From Acidobacteriota bacterium (GTDB lineage Bacteria > Acidobacteriota > Terriglobia > Terriglobales > Acidobacteriaceae), in assembly GCA_021798655.1 (NCBI GenBank), contig JAJZFE010000327.1, positions 1-11,355 of the forward strand: a stretch of DNA of 11,355 nt, in the 5' to 3' direction. The notes under the pieces were generated by a model. That model worked only from the letters and a program-made list of their open reading frames with translations. It was not told the origin of the DNA and did not search any database. Shown here piece by piece: positions 1 through 6,732 of the stretch. Every line of letters starts with the position of its first letter. The first letter of the stretch is position 1. The translations under genes and the position numbers were made by a program.

Positions 1-23
1 GTAGCCCGCACTCACTGCAAGCA

Positions 24-52
24 GAACGGCCTCCCACCAGGGGAGGCCGTTC
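24..52 (-). terminator. Hairpin terminator of the left minus-strand gene
   Basis: Two perfect 12-base arms (24-35 and 41-52) flank a 5-base loop, starting 23 bases past the TAG stop of the minus-strand gene. The stem is GC-rich and strong. There is no real T-run on either side, so it is a non-canonical or bidirectional terminator, or an mRNA 3'-end stabiliser. The gene to the left is outside the window, so use by an incoming plus-strand transcript cannot be excluded. Confidence 0.7.
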
Positions 53-75
53 GCGTTGCGGGTGTGCACTGCGCT

Positions 76-1356
76 CTAGTGATGAACCGGGTGATGGTGC
101 ACCGGAGCAGCCTTCTTCGGCTCGACGATAAACGCGTCGCTCATCGTGATCATCAGCGGCTTCTGCGTGTAGGAGGCGTAGGTTCCGTCCAGCGTCACCT
201 TGTCGCCCGCTGCCGGGATCTTCGTCAACGGCTCCTTCATCGTGAAGGTGAAGTCCGCCGTCTTGCTCTGCACCGCGTCGTCCGAAACAGCCACCTGCAC
301 TGCATCCGCCGTCGCCGCGATCACCAGAACATCCGGGTACTCAACCGACTTGCCCTTCACTGCGTTGAAGACCTTGTCCGCATCATCCGGCGTGCCGTAG
401 GTCAGCGCGAACTCGCGATCGCTGACGGCCAGCACAGCCAGGTCCGGCGTGGTCGCGATCAACTGCTTCACGTAGTCTTCCGGCTTGGGAGCAGGCTTGA
501 CGCCCGCCAGAAAGCCCGCCGGAGGATTCAGGTTCGTTGCCACTGCAGTCTGCATCGCGTCATAGCCATCCGCGCCGCCGTGGAACTTCTTGTAGCAGTA
601 TGTCGCCAGACCCGCAATGGTCGGCTTGAACGCCGCCGGTGCAAAGTTCGCTGCGCGCGTGGCATACCAGGCGCAGTTCAGGTAGTCGGGCGGCGTCGAG
701 GTGTAGTACGCCTGCGCCAGCACGTAGACATCCTGCAGCTGCTTGTTGGGGTCCTGCGTGTCGGCCACGGGAACGCCGTTCAGCTCGGTGGTCAGGGCCT
801 TGATCGCGTCCGCGTTGGCCTTCTTTGCCAGGTCATCGTCGGCAATGGTGCTCTCGAAGGTCGGCATCGTCGCCGCTTGCATCTTCTTGTAATCGTCAGC
901 CGAAACGCCGGTGGAACCAGTCGCCGTCAGACCCTGCTGCGCGTAGCCGGCAGCCTTGTCCAGGTCGGTCGTCTTCACCGCTGCGTCGGTTGCCTTGTCG
1001 CCATCGGCGCGCAGGTAGTAGACCTTGATGGCCAGCGCGCGCAGGTTGCCCGGATCGACAGCCAGCAGATCGTCCGCCGCAGCCAGCGTCGCTGTCTCAT
1101 CCGGAGTCTGGCTGTACAACGCCACAATCTCGGTCAACACAGCAAGCTTCACGCTCGACTTCGGATACGCCTTCAGATACGCCTGGAACGCCTGCGCCTT
1201 CGCCGCGGGTGTGGTCTGCGTGTTGGCGTTGTTGTACGCGGCATACTCATCGGCAGACATAGCCACCTGGCCCGGTGCGGCCTGGGCATAAAGCGCAGTC
1301 GCCGATGGAACGAAGCAGACTGCGGCCAACAGCGAAGCAAGTACGACCTTCTTCAT
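76..1356 (-). CDS. Exported protein of unknown function with TPR-like helices and His-rich C-terminus
   Basis: 426 residues; I do not recognise a named family. Residues 1-25 are a Sec-type signal peptide: KK, a hydrophobic core, then a likely cut after ALYA or AQA, so the mature protein should be periplasmic or secreted. Residues about 50-145 are helical and TPR-like (for example LLAVDPGNLRALAIKVYYL at 97-115), as are parts of 205-260. Residues about 365-412 look beta-rich, with a pattern (AAGDKVTLDGTYASY) that resembles a small OB-like domain; this is a weak inference. The protein ends HHHPVHH after a Lys/Ala/Pro linker, which could bind metal. Four cysteines occur in all, one of them inside the signal peptide. 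The start was chosen because the ATG at 1356 follows AGGAG by 10 bases and begins the signal peptide. The frame stays open upstream to 1518, but that would bury the signal. It is divergent from smc, with its own promoter. Confidence 0.85.
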   Translation of the reverse strand: MKKVVLASLLAAVCFVPSATALYAQAAPGQVAMSADEYAAYNNANTQTTPAAKAQAFQAYLKAYPKSSVKLAVLTEIVALYSQTPDETATLAAADDLLAVDPGNLRALAIKVYYLRADGDKATDAAVKTTDLDKAAGYAQQGLTATGSTGVSADDYKKMQAATMPTFESTIADDDLAKKANADAIKALTTELNGVPVADTQDPNKQLQDVYVLAQAYYTSTPPDYLNCAWYATRAANFAPAAFKPTIAGLATYCYKKFHGGADGYDAMQTAVATNLNPPAGFLAGVKPAPKPEDYVKQLIATTPDLAVLAVSDREFALTYGTPDDADKVFNAVKGKSVEYPDVLVIAATADAVQVAVSDDAVQSKTADFTFTMKEPLTKIPAAGDKVTLDGTYASYTQKPLMITMSDAFIVEPKKAAPVHHHPVHH

Positions 1357-1366
1357 AAATGTAGTT

Positions 1367-1371
1367 CTCCT
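1367..1371 (-). promoter_or_regulatory. Shine-Dalgarno site fixing the start at 1356
   Basis: AGGAG on the minus strand, 10 bases before the ATG that opens the signal peptide. It supports this start over the in-frame upstream ATGs near 1482 and 1446, which lack comparable sites. Confidence 0.75.
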
Positions 1372-1495
1372 CGAAGCTTTTGCGGGGTGTTGACGGTGTT
1401 CGTTTAGAGTAGCGCAATTTGCCCTCCAAACGGGAAACTCTTCCATGAATCGAATGCGCGCCTCGCGGAGCACCCTCGCCATGCAGCTAGCCGGG

Positions 1496-1525
1496 ATTAT
1501 AAGAATCACACCCGACACTATGCAA
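1496..1525 (-). promoter_or_regulatory. Sigma-70-type promoter of the left minus-strand gene
   Basis: On the minus strand TTGCAT (1525-1520) is followed by an 18-base spacer and a perfect TATAAT (1501-1496). Transcription would begin near 1489, giving a leader of about 130 bases before the ATG at 1356. The -10 is a full consensus match, while the -35 matches only TTG. A shorter-leader alternative closer to the gene (TTGGAG-17-TAAACG) is weaker. Confidence 0.6.
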
Positions 1526-1705
1526 CCGCCCAGCGATTTCTGACCAGCGTTTCATGAAAGCATCACGCAGGCCAACCCACTGGCTACAACGGACAACGTA
1601 CCTCCAGCCTCTCCGTTGGATGCAATCCGGCTCGCGCAGATGCCCACGTCCTGGTGCAACTTCGCTCCTGGCAACACGCTACGCCCCTTCCCCTCAAAAA
1701 ACCTT

Positions 1706-1744
1706 GAATTACGGCCTGCCTTATCCACAATCCGGCCTCAATTC
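1706..1744. repeat. Imperfect inverted repeat centred on a DnaA box
   Basis: Arms 1706-1716 and 1734-1744 match as an inverted repeat at 9 of 11 positions (mismatches in the middle two). Their centre of symmetry is base 1725, which is also the exact centre of the DnaA box at 1721-1729. The right arm ends 3 bases before the putative smc -35. It could be an operator for a dimeric regulator or a hairpin presenting the box. Confidence 0.5.
1721..1729 (+). promoter_or_regulatory. Perfect DnaA box upstream of smc
   Basis: TTATCCACA matches the strong DnaA-box consensus TTATNCACA exactly. It stands alone, with no second full-consensus copy in this gap, no dnaA gene and no AT-rich unwinding element. 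It is therefore more plausibly a regulatory site for smc than an origin. Actual DnaA binding is inferred. Confidence 0.5.
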
Positions 1745-1747
1745 GGG

Positions 1748-1776
1748 TTGATTCACCCCTCTGCCCCGCTTACGAT
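1748..1776 (+). promoter_or_regulatory. Putative smc operon promoter
   Basis: TTGATT (1748-1753), a 17-base spacer and TACGAT (1771-1776) match the sigma-70 consensus at 4 of 6 positions in each box with ideal spacing. The predicted start near 1783 leaves about 75 bases of leader before the smc TTG. It is the best candidate in the gap on the plus strand, but not a strong promoter. Confidence 0.45.
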
Positions 1777-1859
1777 TCGACCTAGAGCGATAGCCGTTCG
1801 TCCCGCGTAGCGACCGTAAGCCGCTCGCAGACACCTCCGCAGAAAAGGTCAACTCTCCC

Positions 1860-4800
1860 TTGCTCAAGCTAAAAAAGGTTCAGATTCTCGGCTTCAAGTC
1901 CTTCTGCGACCGCACGGAGGTCCAACTCTCCGGCGAAGGCATCGTCGCCATCGTCGGCCCCAACGGTTGCGGCAAGTCGAACATCTCCGACGCGATCACC
2001 TGGGTGCTCGGCGAGCAGTCGGCCAAGAGCCTGCGCGGCATCAAGATGGAGGACGTCATCTTCGCCGGCACGCGCGAGCGCAAGCCTACCGGCATGGCCG
2101 AGGTCTCGCTCACCCTCGTCGATCCCGAGGTCTACGACGGCAACACCCTTGCCGAAGGCGAAGAGCCCGTCAGCGAACTCGAAGCGCCCACGCCCATCGA
2201 CTCGCTCTCCGACTGGGATGAGTCCGCCGTACGCGCCGAGGCCGCGCAGGAGACCGAAGACGCCACCGCCGAAGCCCAGCCCGGCACCACCTACGAAGCC
2301 GAGGTCAAACCGAAGAAGCCCGTCGAAGGCGAACCCGCCGCCGACGCCCAGCTCGCGCCGGAGAACAACGTCGTCCTCAAGATTCGCCGCCGCAAATTCG
2401 GTCGCGCGCCGGTCCGCGCCGGCGAGATCACCATCACCCGCCGCCTCTTCCGCTCCGGCGACTCCGAGTACCTGCTCAACGGCAAGATCTGCCGCCTCCG
2501 CGACATCCAGGACATCTTCATGGGCACCGGCCTCGGCGGCGAAAGCTACGCCATCATCGGCCAGGAGCGCATCGGCCAGCTGCTCAGCTCCAAGCCGCTC
2601 GACCGCCGCAGCATCATCGAAGAGGCCGCCGGCATCACCCGCTTCAAGACCAAGAAGCGCCTCGCCGAGCTGCGCCTCGAATCCGCTAAGCAGAATCTCT
2701 CCCGCGTCAACGACATCTTCGAAGAGGTCACGCGACAGATGGCCGTGCTCAAGCGCCAGGCCGCCAAGGCCGAACGGTACGGCGCGCTGCGCGATGAGCT
2801 GCGCGGCAAGCTCCGCGTCGTGCTCGCCAGCCGCCTCACGCAGATGGACACCGAGCAGACCGCCGCCACCAACGAGATCGCCCGCCTCGGTGCGCTCATC
2901 GACGCGCAGGCCGCGCAGTTGGAGACCATGGACGCCGAGCACTCCACCGGCGTCGCCCGCGGCTATCAGCTGGACGGCCAGATTCGCGAAGCCGGCTCCC
3001 GCGCCAACGCCAGCGCCGTCGAGCTGGAACGCATCGCAGCGCGCACCGCCTCCAACGCCGACCGCGTTGCCGAGCTGACCCAGCGCCTCGCCACCGGCAA
3101 CGACGATCTCGCCCAGGCCCGCGGCCAGCTTGAAACGCTCGCCAGCGAACGCGAGCAGCACCGCAGCTTCCTCGAAAACGCCACCACCGAATCCAGTACC
3201 GCGCGCGAAAGCGCCAGCGCACAGCAGGCCCAGGCGCACGAGGCCACGCGCAGCGTGCTCGCCGCAGAAGCCCTCGCAGAGAACCACCGCCGCACCGCCA
3301 TGCAGGCCATGCAGCGCGCCGGGCAGGCCGGCAACGAGAGTGCCCAGGCAGAGGCCGCGCTCGCCGGACTCGACCGCGAAAACGAACGCCTCGTCGCCGA
3401 GTCCGCCACCGCGCGCGGCGAACTGGAGATGCTCAGTCAGCAGCGCGGCCAGCTCCAGATCTCCTTTGAAGACGTCACCGCGCGCCTCAAGCGTCTCGAA
3501 ACCGAGATCGCCGAGCTGCGCCAGACGCTCGACAGCAAACGCATTGCGGAGACGCAGTCGCGCCGCCGCGGCGACGAGCTGCGCGCACAGCAGGCCTCAC
3601 TCGCCGGCCGCCGCAGCTCCCTCGAAGCCCTCATCCGCGAGCACAGCTACTCCACCGACACCGTTCGCAATCTCTTCAAAGCCAATACCAAACGCGGCCA
3701 GAACGAGCTCAACCCCATCGGCACGCTCGCCGACTTCCTCGAAGTCGACGGCAAGTACGGCGAGGTTGTCGACGAGTTCCTGCGCGAAGAGCTGAACTAC
3801 GTCGTCGTCCGCACCTGGGACGGCGCCAACGACGGCGTGCGCATGTTGCACAGCGAGGTCGCCGGCCGCGCCACCTTCCTCGTCCACCCCGACGGCGCTC
3901 GCGTGAAGATGCCCGAGCCCGCCGCCACGGCAGCCAATCCTCCCGGCGTCATCGCGCTGAAGGATTGCGTCACCGCAACCAGCGGCTTCGGCCGCACGCT
4001 AGAAGTGCTGCTGCCGAAGCTTCGCGACGGCTACATCGCGCCCGACAGCGACACCGCACGCTCTCTCGCCGCCGAGTACCCGCACGCCTTCTTCCTCTCA
4101 CCCACCGGCGAGACCTTCCACAACCTCACCGTCACCGGCGGCAAGCCCCGCGAGCAGGGCCCGCTCGCCCTCAAGCGCGAACTCGGCGAGCTGCAGACCC
4201 GGCTCGAAGGCATCGAGACCGACCTCACGCAGACCGAGCAGACCACCGCCACGCTCGCCACCGAGATCGCCGAGCACAACCACTCTCTCGAAGCCAAGAA
4301 CCACGAGCGCCGCGACGCCGAGCGCGAGAGCGCCAACTCCGGCGCCGCGCTGCGCCAGATGGAGCAGGAGGTCGCACGCATCGAGGGCCGCCTGCAGCAG
4401 TGGCAGATCGCGCAGGGCCGCAACAACGACCAGCGCCAGCAGCGGCTCGACCTCATCGCACGCAAGCGCGACGAGGCCGCGAAGTTCGAGTCCGAGCGCG
4501 CCGCCATCGAGCAGCAGGTCTCCGACCTCAGCGAGAAGATCGTCGCCCTGCGCCTCACCCGCGAAGAGCTGCAGGCCGCGGCCAGCGCCGCCGCCGCCGC
4601 GCTCGCCGGCCTCGAAGAGCGCCGCCGCAACGCCAACGCCAACTTCGAGCAGACCAATCGCCTCTTTGAAAGCCAGTCGCAGCGCATCACCCAGCTGGAG
4701 TCGCAGCTCACCTCCGCCGCCGCTGAAAAACAGCGCCGCGAAGAGGAGACCAGCGAACTCTCCCTGAAGCACAACGAGTTGACCGAGATGCGTGCCCAGG

Positions 4801-5750
4801 CCATCGCCGAAGGCGAGACGCTCTCCTCCGAGGCCAGCCTGCTGCGCGCCACCACCGCCGAACTCGACACGCGCCTGCGCACCCTGCGCCACGAGACCGA
4901 AGTCCTCCGCGAGCAGCGCGCCACGCTCTCCGCCCGCGCCGCCAAGCTCACCTCCGACCTCGAACACCTCGAAGCCGCCTGCGTCAACGACCTCTCCGTC
5001 GAGCCGCTCGTCCTCCGCGAAGACGCTGCCATCGCCCGCATCGAAGGCGAGGCGCTCGCCGCCGAAGAGGAGGCCTCGCGCGGACTCAAGCAGCGCCTCG
5101 AAGCCATGGGCCCGGTCAACATGATGGCCCTCGAAGAGTACACCGAGACCGCCGAGCGCCACAGCTTCCTCGAAACCCAGCGCAAGGACCTGCTCGACTC
5201 CATCGAGAACACGCAGCAGTCCATCAAGGAGATCGACGACGTCTCGCGCATCAAGTTCGACGAGGCCTACAAGATCATCAACGAGAACTTCTCCAACACC
5301 TTCACCAAACTCTTCGGCGGCGGCCAGGCCTTCATGCGCCTCACCGAAGTGGACGAGGCGACCGGCCGCAGCTCCGACATGAGCGGCATCGACATCATCG
5401 CCTCGCCCCCCGGCAAGAAGCTGCAGAACGTCCTTCTGCTCTCCGGCGGCGAAAAGGCGCTCACCGCTCTCTCGCTGCTGGTCGGCATCTTCCAGTTCCA
5501 GCCCGCGCCCTTCTGCGTGCTCGACGAAGTCGATGCCCCGCTCGACGAGACCAACGTCGGCCGCTTCTCACGCCTCATCGCCGACATGGCCGAGACCACG
5601 CAGTTCATCGTCATCACCCACTCCAAGCGCACCATGGAGCAGGCCGACGTGATGTACGGCGTCACCATGCAGGAGCCCGGCGTCTCCAAGATCGTCTCCG
5701 TCTCGCTCGGCGGCCGCAGCAAAGGGCGCGAAGCCCGCAACGCCGCCTGA
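1860..5750 (+). CDS. smc: Chromosome segregation ATPase SMC with an insertion in the N-terminal head
   Basis: 1296 residues; typical bacterial SMC is about 1150-1200. SMC dimers, with ScpA/ScpB (not in this window), form ATP-driven rings that compact and segregate the chromosome. Visible in order: the N-terminal head with Walker A GPNGCGKS (33-40) and Q-loop LGEQS (50-54); the conserved head/coil junction RRSIIEEAAGITRFKTKKR (249-267); a coiled coil (about 265-590); the hinge (about 594-770, glycine-rich close near 758-768); the returning coil (about 770-1110); and the C-terminal head with signature LLSGGEKAL (1193-1201), Walker B FCVLDE (1218-1223), D-loop DAPLDE and switch His1254. All catalytic residues are present. 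Residues about 90-187 form an extra Glu/Ala/Pro-rich acidic segment where Bacillus SMC has only about a dozen residues. The start is TTG at 1860, after AAAAGG at 11 bases; it gives the canonical N-terminus LKKVQILGFKSF, and no nearby ATG fits. It is first in a cluster, 18 bases before cvpA. Confidence 0.97.
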   Translation: MLKLKKVQILGFKSFCDRTEVQLSGEGIVAIVGPNGCGKSNISDAITWVLGEQSAKSLRGIKMEDVIFAGTRERKPTGMAEVSLTLVDPEVYDGNTLAEGEEPVSELEAPTPIDSLSDWDESAVRAEAAQETEDATAEAQPGTTYEAEVKPKKPVEGEPAADAQLAPENNVVLKIRRRKFGRAPVRAGEITITRRLFRSGDSEYLLNGKICRLRDIQDIFMGTGLGGESYAIIGQERIGQLLSSKPLDRRSIIEEAAGITRFKTKKRLAELRLESAKQNLSRVNDIFEEVTRQMAVLKRQAAKAERYGALRDELRGKLRVVLASRLTQMDTEQTAATNEIARLGALIDAQAAQLETMDAEHSTGVARGYQLDGQIREAGSRANASAVELERIAARTASNADRVAELTQRLATGNDDLAQARGQLETLASEREQHRSFLENATTESSTARESASAQQAQAHEATRSVLAAEALAENHRRTAMQAMQRAGQAGNESAQAEAALAGLDRENERLVAESATARGELEMLSQQRGQLQISFEDVTARLKRLETEIAELRQTLDSKRIAETQSRRRGDELRAQQASLAGRRSSLEALIREHSYSTDTVRNLFKANTKRGQNELNPIGTLADFLEVDGKYGEVVDEFLREELNYVVVRTWDGANDGVRMLHSEVAGRATFLVHPDGARVKMPEPAATAANPPGVIALKDCVTATSGFGRTLEVLLPKLRDGYIAPDSDTARSLAAEYPHAFFLSPTGETFHNLTVTGGKPREQGPLALKRELGELQTRLEGIETDLTQTEQTTATLATEIAEHNHSLEAKNHERRDAERESANSGAALRQMEQEVARIEGRLQQWQIAQGRNNDQRQQRLDLIARKRDEAAKFESERAAIEQQVSDLSEKIVALRLTREELQAAASAAAAALAGLEERRRNANANFEQTNRLFESQSQRITQLESQLTSAAAEKQRREEETSELSLKHNELTEMRAQAIAEGETLSSEASLLRATTAELDTRLRTLRHETEVLREQRATLSARAAKLTSDLEHLEAACVNDLSVEPLVLREDAAIARIEGEALAAEEEASRGLKQRLEAMGPVNMMALEEYTETAERHSFLETQRKDLLDSIENTQQSIKEIDDVSRIKFDEAYKIINENFSNTFTKLFGGGQAFMRLTEVDEATGRSSDMSGIDIIASPPGKKLQNVLLLSGGEKALTALSLLVGIFQFQPAPFCVLDEVDAPLDETNVGRFSRLIADMAETTQFIVITHSKRTMEQADVMYGVTMQEPGVSKIVSVSLGGRSKGREARNAA

Positions 5751-5768
5751 CCCACATCGCAGGCCTCT

Positions 5769-6299
5769 ATGAGCTTCAACATGAACCCGCTTGACTGGCT
5801 GCTTGCCGCGGTGCTCGCGTACTCCGTGGTCCGTGCCGTCATGCGCGGCCTGGTCCGCGAAGCCTTCGCGCTCTTCGGCCTCGTCGCCGGCTTTCTGCTC
5901 GCCTGCTGGAACTATCCCGCGCTCGCCCTGCGTCTCGGCAATCTCATCCGCCAGCGGTCGCTCGCCGACCTCGCCGCCTTCACGCTCATCCTCGCGGCCG
6001 CGGTCATCGTCTCCGCGCTGCTGGGTAAGTTGTTGAGCCGAACGGCCTCTGCTGTCGGGCTCGGCTTCCTCGACCGGCTTGGCGGCGCACTCTTCGGCCT
6101 TGCCCGCGGCGCACTCTTCGGACTCGCGCTGCTGCTCGCGCTCACCGCATTCCTCCCCGCTGCACCCTGGGTACAAACTTCTTCTCTCGCTCCGTATTTT
6201 CTTCGGGCCAATCATGCTGTATCCTTCGTCATGCCCCATGCTCTGCGACAACGTCTTGCGGACGGAGTGGATCACCTTCACAGGCCTCCACTCTTCTGA
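5769..6299 (+). CDS. cvpA: CvpA family inner-membrane protein
   Basis: 176 residues, very hydrophobic, with about four membrane helices (roughly 8-24, 31-48, 66-86 and 106-128). The family hallmark LDRLGGALFGLARG is at 101-114, just before the last helix. CvpA is required for colicin V production in E. coli and is linked to envelope homeostasis; its molecular activity is not established. The polar C-terminus (about 130-176) should be soluble and has no recognised domain. The ATG at 5769 begins 18 bases after the smc stop, so co-transcription is very likely. The ribosome site is weak (AGG about 6 bases upstream), which suggests coupling to smc translation. A second in-frame ATG at 5781 is possible and would shorten the protein by four residues. 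Confidence 0.88.
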   Translation: MSFNMNPLDWLLAAVLAYSVVRAVMRGLVREAFALFGLVAGFLLACWNYPALALRLGNLIRQRSLADLAAFTLILAAAVIVSALLGKLLSRTASAVGLGFLDRLGGALFGLARGALFGLALLLALTAFLPAAPWVQTSSLAPYFLRANHAVSFVMPHALRQRLADGVDHLHRPPLF

Positions 6300-6385
6300 G
6301 CAAGCACACAAACCGTCGCTGGATCAAACAGGCAGCTTCGTCGCACAATAGCGTTACAAGTTCAGACGTAAGGAAACCGCGCGCA

Positions 6386-6673
6386 TTGAAACGCGATCTC
6401 GACAATCTCGTCCTCCAGATGTACTCCCAGGGTGTCTCCTACGCCGATGCTGTCCGCGAGTTCAAGAAGCGGTACATCCTTGAGGTGCTGGCGCAGCACC
6501 GCGGCAACCAGTGCAAAGCAGCCGAAGAGCTGAACATGCACCGCAACACGCTCAGCCGCACGCTCGCCGAACTCGGCCTCGACTCCGTGCAGATCCGCCA
6601 GGGAATGCGCCGACCGGTCCGCTCCGTGCGGCCCGAACGCACCGGCTTCCAGATCGTCTCCAACGGACGCTGA
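6386..6673 (+). CDS. Small stand-alone Fis-type helix-turn-helix regulator
   Basis: 95 residues. Residues 29-65 (YILEVLAQHRGNQCKAAEE onward to LGLD) match the DNA-binding C-terminus of Fis and of NtrC-type activators, with the helix-turn-helix at about 42-63 and the typical RGNQ turn. There is no sigma-54 AAA+ domain and no receiver domain, so it should act as a small DNA-binding protein, probably a dimer through the N-terminal helices. The C-terminal tail (66-95) is Arg-rich and probably flexible. The start is TTG at 6386, preceded by AAGGA (6370-6374) at 11 bases; an internal ATG at 6419 would lose the first 11 residues. It lies 86 bases after cvpA and 59 before the secretin gene, same strand, and may regulate these neighbours. 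Function inferred from the fold only. Confidence 0.85.
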   Translation: MKRDLDNLVLQMYSQGVSYADAVREFKKRYILEVLAQHRGNQCKAAEELNMHRNTLSRTLAELGLDSVQIRQGMRRPVRSVRPERTGFQIVSNGR

Positions 6674-6732
6674 CCCCACCGCAGACCTCATCACCGACCT
6701 TCGCACCCCGGCATCGTCTAACATCGAAGACG

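Larger units (their letters stand above)
1357..1859. other. Divergent intergenic region between the exported-protein gene and smc
   Basis: 503 bases without a supported gene. The left part (1357-1495) would be a leader of about 130 bases for the minus-strand gene. The middle holds that gene's promoter, and the right part holds a DnaA box inside a dyad and the putative smc promoter. Short open frames at 1554-1810 have no ribosome site, no recognisable protein character and overlap each other, so I treat them as chance. I see no riboswitch-like fold or RNA gene. Confidence 0.7.

Noticed and set aside
64..1407. 447-codon plus-strand frame opposite the left exported-protein gene
   Set aside because: Its protein is extremely rich in Arg, His, Leu and Val with no domain or ribosome site. 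The minus frame has a signal peptide, a Shine-Dalgarno site and normal composition. It is an antisense shadow in high-GC DNA.
1357..1518. N-terminal extension of the left gene to 1518
   Set aside because: It would place about 54 polar residues before a clear signal peptide, and it starts upstream of the TATAAT box, so it would not be on the predicted transcript.
1700..1776. Replication origin at the DnaA box
   Set aside because: Only one full-consensus box, no AT-rich unwinding region and no dnaA/dnaN/gidA-type neighbours. A regulatory site is the simpler reading.
1554..1810. Two short overlapping plus-strand frames before smc
   Set aside because: No ribosome site and no protein-like character, and they overlap the DnaA-box dyad and promoter.
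1869..5254. Long minus-strand frames (up to 472 codons) across smc
   Set aside because: High-GC codon use in smc leaves antisense frames open. The translations are Gly/Ala/Leu- or Ser/Arg-rich and repetitive, with no recognisable domain, while smc has all its motifs.
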